DNA of 42,152 bases from Herminiimonas sp. (GTDB lineage Bacteria > Pseudomonadota > Gammaproteobacteria > Burkholderiales > Burkholderiaceae_D). A program made the position numbers and the translations under genes. The stretch covers positions 1-42,152 of the forward strand of contig NZ_JAUSME010000026.1 of NCBI RefSeq assembly GCF_030645555.1. Reading direction: 5' to 3'. Shown here one piece after another: positions 1-8,300 of this stretch. The notes under the pieces are model-generated. The model did no database searches and was not told the origin of the DNA. It saw only the letters and a list, made by a program, of their open reading frames with translations. Within the stretch, counting starts at the first letter, position 1. Each line of letters opens with the position of its first letter.

Positions 1-17
1 GCAAGTCATGACGACAG

Positions 18-431
18 TTAATTACTGAAGATGATCTGCGCGATGATGCCGGTTGTGATGGCGATCAGGACGTAATCCGGTCCTGTCTGTACCCAATGAT
101 AACCGCGCGGTGGTGCGCTCAGGCGATGACCGCGCCAGTCATTGACGACATATTGGCGGTGGCGATATTCGCTGGAAATGCGCTCGCCCTTGTAGAAATT
201 ATGTTGCGGGCCGGCGCCGCGCCCGTTATGTCGCCCATTGTCATGGCCGCGCGCATGGTTGTCGCGTTGATTGTATCGCTTGCCATGGTCGTCATCGCGA
301 TCGGATCTGTCATGCTGGCCATGCGAATTGCGATCCCTGTCATTTCCATGGCCATGGCCTTGTGCGTAAGCCGAGCTACCTGCCGTCAGGCTGATAGCCA
401 TGATCGTTGCAATGATGATTTTTTTATTCAT
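18..431 (-). CDS. secreted RcnB-like protein, His/Asp/Arg-rich
   Basis: The predicted protein has 137 aa. An N-terminal signal peptide (MNKKIIIATIMAISLTAGSSAYA) is followed by about 60 residues very rich in His, Asp, Arg, Gly and Asn. The C-terminal module contains PPRGYHWV and DYVLIAI followed by a hydrophobic end, which is the pattern of the RcnB family (periplasmic nickel/cobalt homeostasis factors in E. coli). The ORF track begins 17 codons upstream; I chose the inner ATG because a signal peptide starts there and an AGGAG lies about 6 nt before it. The His/Asp-rich segment could bind metal, but metal specificity is inference. It stands alone on the minus strand, downstream of the GGDEF gene and separated from it by about 218 nt. 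The family call is fairly safe; the physiological role is not. Confidence 0.75.
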   Translation of the reverse strand: MNKKIIIATIMAISLTAGSSAYAQGHGHGNDRDRNSHGQHDRSDRDDDHGKRYNQRDNHARGHDNGRHNGRGAGPQHNFYKGERISSEYRHRQYVVNDWRGHRLSAPPRGYHWVQTGPDYVLIAITTGIIAQIIFSN

Positions 432-636
432 GTGTACTCCTGGGGGGGGAATTGCGCTGCGTGTTGCCATTCCTTGATGCATCCATTACATGCGGAATCG
501 AGGTTCAAGGCCAGAGCGATTTGGTAAGGCCTGTTACCAGATGTATCCGGTACATAGCTTGCATGGTCTGACCGGGACGAGATGGAGGGAGGGTTTTTTG
601 TTATCGCCTTTCAGGGGGCCTGGCTGGCGCCGCTGC

Positions 637-661
637 TAATTCACATCTGTTAATTCACATC
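637..661. repeat. 14-bp tandem duplication at the GGDEF gene stop codon
   Basis: TAATTCACATC occurs at 637-647 and again at 651-661. The second copy carries the stop codon of the minus-strand diguanylate cyclase gene. It looks like a small local duplication of the last codons, so the extra copy is now untranslated. Confidence 0.6.
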
Positions 662-2431
662 GATTTCTATCCGGTTGCGACCGCTTTCCTTGGCACGGTA
701 CAGCGCCATGTCGCTGCGTGACAGCGATGCATCGGTATTGTCATCTGCCGCATTCATGATGGCAATGCCTATGCTCACGGTGACAGCAATTGTGCTTGTG
801 CCGAAAACGAATGGCGTTTCCGCGATTTGTTTGCGCACACGTTGTGCAAAGACACTGGCTTCGTCGAGGCCGGCATCGGATAGCACCACGGCAAACTCTT
901 CACCACCGACCCGGCCCACAGTATCGTTCTTGCGCAACGCATTGCGCAGTATCACTGCAAAGTGTTTCAGCACAAGGTCGCCTATCGCATGGCCGTGACT
1001 GTCATTGATGAGCTTGAAGTGATCAAGATCGCACATCAGGACGGCTGCACGTGCACCGCCGATGCGCTGGATGCGCGCCAGCTCTTCTTCCATGCGTGTC
1101 ATGAAATAGCGTCGATTGGGTAACTGCGTCAGGAAGTCGATGGTGGCAAATCCCTGCAATTCAATTTCTATCTGTTTGCGCTCGGTCACATCGGTGATGA
1201 AGCCATGCCACAGCGTACTGCCATCCGGCAGGCGCTGCGGTTTCGCATCGCCCTGGCGCCAGCGCAAACCTTGTTTGGGCAATATGACGCGGTACTCGAG
1301 ATGCCATGGTGTCAGGCTGGCCGCAGACGCATCCAGTGAAGCGCAGTAATCTGCGTAGTCATCCGGATGGATGATCCGGTGTACCAGGGTAACGTCATCG
1401 GCGACCTGCTCTGGTGCGAGTTCGTAAATATCGCGGATGCCTTCGCTGGCATAAGAAAAACAGGCACTGCCATTAGGCCGGGAACGATACTGGTAAACGA
1501 GGCCGGGAACTTCATTCGTCAGCGAGGTGATCAAGTCCACGCTCTGCTGCAGCTTGTCGGACAAGGCCCGCATCGCCGTGATGTCGGTCGTCGTGCCTAT
1601 CATGCGTAGCGGCTTGCCGGCCGCGTCGCGGCTGACTACCCTGCCGCGGCTTGAGATGTATTTATAGCTGCCATCCTTGCAGCGTATCCTGTGTTCGACT
1701 GCATAGCTTGCTGTCTTTTGATCGAAGTGCGCCTGCATCGTCGCCTGCACATGTGCAAGATCATCGGGATGAACCCGCGAATAGCTGTGTTCTATCTGAT
1801 TGGTGATTTCGGTATCTACGTAGCCAAGCATGGCTTTCCAGCCGGATGAATAGTGGATTTCGCCGGTAGCGATATTCCTGTCCCAGATTCCGGTGCCGCT
1901 GCCTTCTATGGCCTGCGCCATGATGGTTTCATTCTGAAGCAGGGCGTTCTCAGCTTTCCTGATCCTGGCTTCGGCGTCGTGACCTTGCACGGCTATCGAT
2001 GCCAGCACTGCCGCATCGGTCATCGTCTGTCGATACAGACTGCTGTCCTGCTCCGCTGTCCTGGTATGGACAATGAAAAATCCCGGCACGCTGTTGGTGC
2101 CGGAGTGTAGCGGCGTGATTGCGGATACATGCAAGCCATATCGCAGGGCGGTGTCGCGCAGGCCGGAAAGCAAGCGACTGTCTTCGATATTACCGGCGTC
2201 CATCTGCCCCATGTCGTCGGCAGCCATGCCATCGATTGCGCGACAGTAGTCTGGATGCAGACTGGGGGCGGCGCCTACGCGCAGGTGCTGGCCATCTTCC
2301 AGCAAGAGTATGGCGATTGCCAATTCCGGATTTTTTTCTTCGATCTCATGGGCTATGCAAGTTAGCGTCTCGGCCAGAGCTGCGCCTTGTGCAATATGTG
2401 TCAGCACGCTTGGAGAAAAATTAACATTCAT
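650..2431 (-). CDS. diguanylate cyclase with GAF, two PAS and GGDEF domains
   Basis: This 593-aa protein makes the second messenger cyclic di-GMP from two GTP. Order of domains: a GAF-like sensor region (about 10-150), a first PAS with PAC (about 165-285, ending GTTTDITAMR), a second PAS (about 295-420, ending GFITDVTERKQ), and a GGDEF domain (about 430-590). The catalytic motif is GGEEF at 509-513, so the cyclase should be active. An RxxD inhibitory site (RKND, 500-503) sits five residues before it, which suggests product feedback. There is no EAL domain and no membrane segment, so it is probably a cytoplasmic sensor. The signal sensed by the GAF/PAS domains cannot be told from sequence. No strong ribosome binding site is seen before the ATG. 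It appears to be a single-gene unit. Confidence 0.9.
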   Translation of the reverse strand: MNVNFSPSVLTHIAQGAALAETLTCIAHEIEEKNPELAIAILLLEDGQHLRVGAAPSLHPDYCRAIDGMAADDMGQMDAGNIEDSRLLSGLRDTALRYGLHVSAITPLHSGTNSVPGFFIVHTRTAEQDSSLYRQTMTDAAVLASIAVQGHDAEARIRKAENALLQNETIMAQAIEGSGTGIWDRNIATGEIHYSSGWKAMLGYVDTEITNQIEHSYSRVHPDDLAHVQATMQAHFDQKTASYAVEHRIRCKDGSYKYISSRGRVVSRDAAGKPLRMIGTTTDITAMRALSDKLQQSVDLITSLTNEVPGLVYQYRSRPNGSACFSYASEGIRDIYELAPEQVADDVTLVHRIIHPDDYADYCASLDASAASLTPWHLEYRVILPKQGLRWRQGDAKPQRLPDGSTLWHGFITDVTERKQIEIELQGFATIDFLTQLPNRRYFMTRMEEELARIQRIGGARAAVLMCDLDHFKLINDSHGHAIGDLVLKHFAVILRNALRKNDTVGRVGGEEFAVVLSDAGLDEASVFAQRVRKQIAETPFVFGTSTIAVTVSIGIAIMNAADDNTDASLSRSDMALYRAKESGRNRIEIDVN

Positions 2432-2675
2432 GGCGGTTGCAGCAGAAGCTCAATGGTTGTGCGCGCATGTACGCATGTGCGGGAACGCAGGGCAATTATT
2501 TCCCGTGCTCTGTGCCTTGCAAAAATCCGGGAGGGTCGACAACATTTGTTTTTTCAGCGGAAAAAGCAGCAAGAAAATCATGGCTCCAAGTGTATGCTGA
2601 TTATGCCTGCAAGACATATTTTAAATGTGTAATTTCAGATGCTGCATGGTCCTTGCCGATTAAATTGATGGAGTA

Positions 2676-3671
2676 TCAAGCGCGGTGATTTTCCTTTGCA
2701 TGAAAAATATTTTGCAAGGCGCTGCGCACATCAGGATAGGTAAATTCAAAACCGTTCGCTTGCAGTCGGGCCGGCGTCACGCGTTGCCCCTCCAGCAGCA
2801 GATCCGCCTGCTCGCCCAATAGCAGCCGCATCAGGATGGCAGGAGTCGGGAAAAAACATGGGCGATGCAGCAGCTGAGCCGCGGTCTTGCTGAAGACTGC
2901 CTGCGTGACGATCTCTGGCGCGGTGAAATTGTATGCCTCGATGGAGCCCTGCGCATCGCTTCGAGTATCGTTAGCCTGCGGTTCAGTTGGCATGGTCCAC
3001 AGATGCGCGATGGCGCGCAGCAAATCGTCTACATGTATCCACGATAGCGCTTGCCGGCCATCACCCAGCGGGCCGCCCAACCCCAGTCTGATTGGCAACA
3101 TCATCATCGGCAATGCGCCTTCCGTGCCGAGCACCAGTCCGAAGCGCATGCATTTCACCTGCACGCCATGCCGGCTGGCTGCATGCGCAGCCGCCTCCCA
3201 TTCCTGGCAAAGTTCGGACATGAATATCGCTTGCGGCGCGTCTGCTTCAGTCAGCAAGGCAGTATCTGCCCGCGCCTGTATCCCGTAATAACCGATGGCC
3301 GATGCCGACAGCAAGAGCCGGGGTTTGTGGGCGGCCTGCGCGACCCAGCTCACCAGCTTTTGTGTCGTGCCTGTGCGGCTCAGTCGCAATACGCGTTTGC
3401 GCGCAGCGCTCCAGCGCCATCCCAGTATGCGTGCGCCGGCCAGGTTGATGATGACATCCACGCGTTGCGTTGCCGGCAACTCATCCAGGCTGGCGATGCA
3501 GGTAACGCTGTCATCAAACTGGTGCGCAGTTTTTTCCGGATGCCGGGTCAACACGATGACGTGTTGACCATCTTCCACCAGTGCCTTTACCAGCAGTGTG
3601 CCTATAAAGCCGCTGGCGCCTGTTACCAGCACATATTCCTGTAGGTTACTAAAGTGGATGCGGGATGTCAT
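2676..3671 (-). CDS. TIGR01777-type NAD(P)-dependent epimerase/oxidoreductase (SDR39U1 family)
   Basis: The 331-aa protein has an N-terminal Rossmann motif (VTGASGFIG, about 16-24), the family-typical INLAGARILGWRW stretch and SASAIGYYG, and a C-terminal DUF1731-like end (RVTPARLQANGF). Together these mark the extended short-chain dehydrogenase family TIGR01777, which includes E. coli YfcH. The substrate is unknown in the family. GGAG lies 6 nt before the chosen ATG, supporting this start. The gene follows a divergent arrangement with the downstream plus-strand kinase gene, about 200 nt away. Confidence 0.88.
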   Translation of the reverse strand: MTSRIHFSNLQEYVLVTGASGFIGTLLVKALVEDGQHVIVLTRHPEKTAHQFDDSVTCIASLDELPATQRVDVIINLAGARILGWRWSAARKRVLRLSRTGTTQKLVSWVAQAAHKPRLLLSASAIGYYGIQARADTALLTEADAPQAIFMSELCQEWEAAAHAASRHGVQVKCMRFGLVLGTEGALPMMMLPIRLGLGGPLGDGRQALSWIHVDDLLRAIAHLWTMPTEPQANDTRSDAQGSIEAYNFTAPEIVTQAVFSKTAAQLLHRPCFFPTPAILMRLLLGEQADLLLEGQRVTPARLQANGFEFTYPDVRSALQNIFHAKENHRA

Positions 3672-3874
3672 CTGAGTCTCCGTTTTCGCTTGATTATCGG
3701 TGTCATTGTGGATGAAACAGCTTGAAACGCGTAGCGGATGCTGGCTGGTGGAAAAACAAAATTAAATTAAAAAGTAACAATTAAAGACAAACAAGAGTAT
3801 GTTGGGGCGAAAATGAAGCTTTGGTCTGCATCCGACAGAATCAAGCGATATTACAGGGTACGGTTAATTCCTAT

Positions 3875-5290
3875 ATGACAGACGCAAAGCAAGCTGAAGC
3901 TGTACCTTCGTCATCTGCGAAAAGCGATGATGACATATCGTTTCCCCATTCCAAGGAAGCCAATCAATTCCGCCAGACGATCGCTGATCTTTTACTGCGG
4001 ATAGATAGCGAAGCAGAGCAACTTCGCAACAAGACTGCCGATCTTTTGACGCAGGTCGATGAACTTCATGAAGCAACGCAAAGCAAGCGCGTACTTGAGG
4101 CGCTGGTCGTGCAGTTGCGCGAAGCTAACGAGAATCTGGTATTGGCGGCGTTTGGTGCGCAAGAAAAGCAGGCGAAGGCCGAGTTCGCCAATCACCGACA
4201 GGAAGAATTTTTGTCGATGCTGGCGCATGAATTGCGCAATCCGCTCGCACCGATTGCAATGGCGGCAGATTTGCTGGGGAAAATTACAACGGCTCATCCA
4301 CTGCTGCCCAAGCTGTATGGCATCATCAGTCGCCAGGTCGGTCACATGTCGCATCTGGTCGATGACTTGCTGGATGCCTCGCGCGTCAGCACCGGCAACA
4401 TTACGCTGCAAAAGCGTTCGCTGCTGCTGTCGGAAATCATAGAAAGTGCGGTTGAAACCAGCCAGCCATTCATAGACAAGCGCAACCAGCAGTTAAGCAT
4501 CAATCTTCCAGAAGAACCTGTCGTCCTTGGTGGCGATCTGGTCAGGCTGGCGCAGGCTTTTGCCAACCTGCTCATCAATGCGACCAAATTTACGCCGGAA
4601 GAAGAACATATTGATATCTCTGCACAAATACTTGCAGATACCGTCAAGATATCGATCAAGGATAACGGGGTCGGCATAGCACTGGATATCCAGCCTTTCA
4701 TTTTCGATCTGTTTCGGCAAGGGACGCACTCACTGGATCGTTCGCAAGGCGGGCTGGGCATAGGGCTTTCGCTGGTGCGCACGGTAGTGGAAATGCATGG
4801 CGGTACGGTCAGCGTCTTTAGTGCCGGCGTTGGATGTGGCAGCGAATTCATTGTCGAGTTGCCGCTTTCCAACGGGCTCTTGCTCGACGATAGCGACGCA
4901 CCATCAAGCACCGCCTCGGTTTATGGACGCCGCATATTGTTGATCGAAGACAATGTCAGCGCCAACGAGATCATGAGTGATTTGCTGACGATGGAAGGCC
5001 ATACGGTAAGCTCTGCCTTTGACGGCACCTGCGGGCTGGCCATGGCGCGCGACAATATTTATGACATCATCGTTTGCGATATCGGCTTGCCTGGTATCGA
5101 TGGCTATGAAGTATTAAAACAGTTGCGTCTGGATACCGCCAAACCTGTGCCCCTGTGCATAGCCATCAGTGGTTATAGCCAGAAGGAAAATCGTATCAAC
5201 GCTGAACGCGTGGGTTTCGATCATTACCTGGTAAAGCCGGTAGCCATCGCCAATCTGGTGAGCCTCATTTCACCGAAACCTCTGCATTAG
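3875..5290 (+). CDS. soluble hybrid histidine kinase with C-terminal receiver domain
   Basis: From the ATG at 3875 the protein is 471 aa. The N-terminal third is a predicted coiled coil (about 28-108) with no transmembrane segment. A HisKA domain carries the phospho-accepting His118 in AHELRNPLAPI. The HATPase domain has an N-box (NLLINATKF, about 231-239), a G1 box (DNGVGIA) and a G2 box (GGLGIGLSL). A receiver domain (about 352-465) has the acidic pocket IEDN, the acceptor Asp402 in VCDIGLPG and the conserved lysine in LVKP. It is therefore a cytoplasmic His-Asp phosphorelay protein. The ORF track starts earlier at a TTG (3821); neither start has a clear ribosome binding site, and I prefer the ATG. 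It lies 106 nt upstream of the 138-aa gene and the KaiC-like gene on the same strand, suggesting a functional link. Confidence 0.88.
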   Translation: MTDAKQAEAVPSSSAKSDDDISFPHSKEANQFRQTIADLLLRIDSEAEQLRNKTADLLTQVDELHEATQSKRVLEALVVQLREANENLVLAAFGAQEKQAKAEFANHRQEEFLSMLAHELRNPLAPIAMAADLLGKITTAHPLLPKLYGIISRQVGHMSHLVDDLLDASRVSTGNITLQKRSLLLSEIIESAVETSQPFIDKRNQQLSINLPEEPVVLGGDLVRLAQAFANLLINATKFTPEEEHIDISAQILADTVKISIKDNGVGIALDIQPFIFDLFRQGTHSLDRSQGGLGIGLSLVRTVVEMHGGTVSVFSAGVGCGSEFIVELPLSNGLLLDDSDAPSSTASVYGRRILLIEDNVSANEIMSDLLTMEGHTVSSAFDGTCGLAMARDNIYDIIVCDIGLPGIDGYEVLKQLRLDTAKPVPLCIAISGYSQKENRINAERVGFDHYLVKPVAIANLVSLISPKPLH

Positions 5291-5396
5291 GGTTCTGTTT
5301 GCTCGTCTCCAATGCAAACCTGTGTTTGTGTCGGGTCGAGCCTGATGGATTAACGCCCCTTCATTATTGTCGTTGTAACGCGCTCACTTTCAATCT

Positions 5397-5813
5397 ATGA
5401 CAACAATCGGCCCACAACGGGATCAAATGATAAGAAATGCCGTCATGCGACGGCCCGAGGCAATCGCTGACGTTTCTGTCGACCTGTGGGAGAAGCTCGC
5501 TTGCGGGCTTATTTCCATCATAGGCGAGGGCGGTTTCCAATCTCTCTACAAAAGAAGTCTGCACCTCACCAGTGCGACTTTTCCATGGATGGAAAGCCAT
5601 CCATCCTCACTGCAAAAAGATACCGGATTTGCAGATCTGAAAATTTGTCTTGCAGAACAAGACCCTACCGTAGCCGGCGAAGCCAGTACTGCTTTGCTGA
5701 TTACTTTCATCGACATACTGGCCTTGTTAATCGGCGAGCTTTTGATGTCCAGCATTTTACGTTTGGCCTGGGGTGATGACGCTTTGGATACAGTTGTGAA
5801 GGAACTTCCATAA
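5397..5813 (+). CDS. conserved-looking 138-aa protein of unknown function, coupled to the KaiC-like gene
   Basis: I do not recognise a named family. The protein has a charged helical start (residues 1-35), a middle with GLISIIGEGGF and FPWM, and a hydrophobic C-terminal helix (about 97-124, LLITFIDILALLIGELL) that could be amphipathic or membrane-associated. Its stop TAA shares its last A with the ATG of the KaiC-like gene (TAATG), a sign of translational coupling and a good reason to regard it as real despite the lack of a strong ribosome binding site. A second in-frame ATG at 5427 has a slightly better upstream GGGA. Its position between a hybrid kinase and a KaiC-like ATPase suggests an adaptor or partner role, which is inference. 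Confidence 0.7.
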   Translation: MTTIGPQRDQMIRNAVMRRPEAIADVSVDLWEKLACGLISIIGEGGFQSLYKRSLHLTSATFPWMESHPSSLQKDTGFADLKICLAEQDPTVAGEASTALLITFIDILALLIGELLMSSILRLAWGDDALDTVVKELP

Positions 5814-7279
5814 TGAGTAACAAAGTAACCATACGCCGTTTGGCGACAGGCGTGCCTGGTCTGGACGATCTGCTGGGCGGCGGCCTGCCGGAATTTTCTT
5901 TCAATCTGCTGGCGGGTACGCCGGGCAGTGGCAAGACAACGCTGGCGCACCAGATCATGTTTTCGCTGGCCAATCCGGATTGCCGCGCGCTGTTCTTCAC
6001 TGTGCTGGGTGAATCGCCATTGAAGATGCTGCGCTATCAGCAGCAATTTCCGTTCTTCGATATCAGCAAGATCAATCACTCGATCAAGTTCGTCAACCTG
6101 GCGGCAGATTTGCTCGATGGCGATTTTGAGCGCGTGCTGGAGCGCATCGCGCAGGAAGTGGCGGCATTTTCGCCCAGCCTGGTCTTTGTCGACTCCTTCC
6201 GCTCGGTCGTGCAATCGGCCAAGACCAAGACACCTGGCGTATCCGGTCTGGAGCATTTCGTGCAGCAGCTGGGCATGCAGATGACGAGCTGGCAGGCGAC
6301 GACATTCCTGATCGGTGAATATCTGACGCCCGAGGCGGAATCCAGCCCGGTCTTTACTGTCGCCGACGGCATCATCTGGATGTCGCAACTCGTGCATCGT
6401 GACGCGATGGTGCGCAAGATACAGGTCGTCAAGATGCGCGGTCAGGCGCAGAGTCCGGGCGTACACACGTTCCGTATCAACGATGACGGCGTCGAGGTAT
6501 TCCCGCGGGCGCTGATCACGGCCAGCGCAGCAGGAGCGGTACAGATTACCGGAGATACCCGTCTGTCCATGGGCGTGCCTGCACTCGATGAGATGATGGG
6601 CGGTGGTTTGCCGGCTGGATATTCATTGCTGCTGGTGGGGCCTTCAGGCTCGGGAAAAACCGTGCTGGCGACGCAATTCCTTGCAGAAGGCGTGCGCGCG
6701 GGCGAGCCTGGCGTCATCGCGGCATTTGAAAAGAGCCCTAACCAACTCCTCAGCCACAAGCTGACCAAGCTGGTGCAAGGCGGCCATGTCGGCGTAATCA
6801 ATACGCGCACGCTGGATTTGTCTATCGATGAAATCCTGCACGATCTGATCGCGATGATTACCCGCATGAAGGCTAAGCGTGTGGTGATTGATTCCCTGTC
6901 CGGCTTCGAGCTCGCACTGGCATCGGTATTCCGTGAAGATTTCCGTGAAGCGTTGTACCGGATGGTTGCGGTATTGACCGGCATGGGCGTGACCGTATTG
7001 ATGACGGCCGAACTGGAAGATCAATATACCGTTCTGCGATTCAGTTCGTATGGCAATGCCTTCCTCGCGGATGCGATCGTCATGCAACGCTATGTCGAAA
7101 TTGACGGCCAGTTCAAACGCGTGATTTCGGTCGTGAAAATTCGTTCCAGCGCGCATAGCAAAGACATACGTTTCTTCGAGATTGCGGCCGACAAGCTCAC
7201 AATTGGTGAGCCGCTGACGCACTACCAGGGGATGCTGTCCGGCCACCCGACCACGACATCGCAGTTTCCGGATGAATAA
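5813..7279 (+). CDS. KaiC-like double RecA-domain ATPase
   Basis: The 488-aa protein has two KaiC/RecA ATPase domains. The first has VPGLDDLLGGGLP and Walker A GTPGSGKTT (34-42). The second has VPALDEMMGGGLP and Walker A GPSGSGKT (276-283). Walker B-like strands are LVFVDSF (about 123-129) and RVVIDSL (about 356-362). Cyanobacterial KaiC carries a Glu pair after each Walker A; here the equivalents read GES (about 66-68) and FEKS (305-308), so each domain keeps one Glu. At the position of KaiC Ser431/Thr432 this protein appears to have Ala416-Phe417. It also lacks the KaiC C-terminal tail and has no kaiA or kaiB nearby. It is best seen as a KaiC-superfamily signalling ATPase rather than a clock protein. 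It is translationally coupled to the 138-aa gene. Confidence 0.9.
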   Translation: MSNKVTIRRLATGVPGLDDLLGGGLPEFSFNLLAGTPGSGKTTLAHQIMFSLANPDCRALFFTVLGESPLKMLRYQQQFPFFDISKINHSIKFVNLAADLLDGDFERVLERIAQEVAAFSPSLVFVDSFRSVVQSAKTKTPGVSGLEHFVQQLGMQMTSWQATTFLIGEYLTPEAESSPVFTVADGIIWMSQLVHRDAMVRKIQVVKMRGQAQSPGVHTFRINDDGVEVFPRALITASAAGAVQITGDTRLSMGVPALDEMMGGGLPAGYSLLLVGPSGSGKTVLATQFLAEGVRAGEPGVIAAFEKSPNQLLSHKLTKLVQGGHVGVINTRTLDLSIDEILHDLIAMITRMKAKRVVIDSLSGFELALASVFREDFREALYRMVAVLTGMGVTVLMTAELEDQYTVLRFSSYGNAFLADAIVMQRYVEIDGQFKRVISVVKIRSSAHSKDIRFFEIAADKLTIGEPLTHYQGMLSGHPTTTSQFPDE

Positions 7280-7326
7280 AACAGCAAGCGGGAAATGAAT
7301 TTGCCGGTGCATCTGCCGGCGCGCAG

Positions 7327-8181
7327 TCAGCGCATCAGATAGTCGAGTACAACGCCGCCGAAGATGGCGGCGCCCAGCCAGTTGTTGTGGCGGAATGCGG
7401 CAAAGCAGCCTGCGCGTTCGCGCGTGCGGATCAGCGTGTAGTGATAGATCGCGCAGCCGGCAGCAATCAGCATCCCGATCGCAAACCAGGTACGCAAACC
7501 GTATTGCCAGCCGACGATGAAAATCAGGCTCAGGCTCACCGCATAGCAGAGCATGATGGCGGCCACATCGTAGCGGCCAAAGGTGATCGCTGAAGTGCGC
7601 ATGCCTATCTTCAAATCATCTTCACGATCGACCATTGCATACGCGGTATCGTAGGCCACCGCCCAGAATACATTCGCGAGCAGCAGCCACCATGCCGCAG
7701 CTGGGACCGTATTTTGCACGGCGGCAAATCCCATCGGGATGCCGAAGCCGAAGGCGATGCCCAGATAGGCTTGCGGGATCGCAAAGAAGCGTTTGAAGTA
7801 AGGATAGCTGGCCGCGATGATGACGGCAGCGACAGACAATTGTTTGGTCAGCGTATTGAGCGGCCAGATCAGGGCAAACGCAATCAGCGTCAGCGTCAGC
7901 GCGACCAGCAAGGCCTCGCGTGGGCGGATTTTTCCGCTGGTGATGGGCCGGTCCACGGTGCGTTGCACATGCCTGTCGAAATCGCGATCGGCGTAATCAT
8001 TGATTGCGCAACCGGCCGAGCGCATCAATACGGTACCCAGCGTAAAAATCGCCACCAGCATCCAGTCCGGCTTGCCGTCGGACGCCAGCCACAATGCCCA
8101 CAGCGTAGGCCACAGCAGCAAGAGTATGCCTATCGGTTTGTCGAGGCGGACCAGTCGGAAATACAGTTGGAGGCGGTTCAT
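7327..8181 (-). CDS. ubiA: 4-hydroxybenzoate polyprenyltransferase
   Basis: The enzyme attaches the polyprenyl tail to 4-hydroxybenzoate in ubiquinone synthesis, in the inner membrane. The 284-aa protein is highly hydrophobic, with about eight or nine membrane segments. It has both Asp-rich Mg-prenyl-diphosphate motifs: NDYADRDFD in the first half and DREDD in the second. The start LVRLDKPIG is typical of UbiA. The track starts at an upstream TTG; I use the ATG ten codons later, which gives the usual family length. It lies downstream of oxyR and recG on the same strand, an order seen in related bacteria. Confidence 0.95.
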   Translation of the reverse strand: MNRLQLYFRLVRLDKPIGILLLLWPTLWALWLASDGKPDWMLVAIFTLGTVLMRSAGCAINDYADRDFDRHVQRTVDRPITSGKIRPREALLVALTLTLIAFALIWPLNTLTKQLSVAAVIIAASYPYFKRFFAIPQAYLGIAFGFGIPMGFAAVQNTVPAAAWWLLLANVFWAVAYDTAYAMVDREDDLKIGMRTSAITFGRYDVAAIMLCYAVSLSLIFIVGWQYGLRTWFAIGMLIAAGCAIYHYTLIRTRERAGCFAAFRHNNWLGAAIFGGVVLDYLMR

Positions 8182-8225
8182 CTGGCAGCGTTGATTCGGC
8201 GTAAGGTGCAAGGAAATTTCAGGGT

Positions 8226-8300
8226 TCAGGCTTGAATTTCAAGCTGAATGTCAGGTTTGAATTAAAGTTTCAATATCAGGCTTCAAACAAGGGCTCGTCA
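8226..8300. repeat. three degenerate 25-bp tandem units between oxyR and ubiA
   Basis: TCAGG recurs at 8226, 8251 and 8276, exactly 25 nt apart. Units 1 and 2 share TCAGG plus TTGAATT; unit 3 keeps TCAGGCTT and overlaps the oxyR stop codon. The region is AT-richer than its surroundings. Function unknown. Confidence 0.45.

Noticed and set aside
2387-2688. Plus-strand ORFs of 81-96 aa between the GGDEF and epimerase genes
   Set aside because: They run through the GGDEF start and intergenic sequence, lack ribosome binding sites and have a random-looking composition.
5546-6466. 306-aa minus-strand ORF over the KaiC-like gene
   Set aside because: Shadow of the KaiC-like gene; composition is rich in Arg, His and Gln as expected for a reverse frame.
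5813-7279. Canonical circadian clock kaiC
   Set aside because: No kaiA or kaiB is adjacent, and the phosphorylation pair seems replaced by Ala-Phe.
8226-8300. CRISPR array
   Set aside because: The units are degenerate, directly adjacent without spacers, and no cas genes are present.
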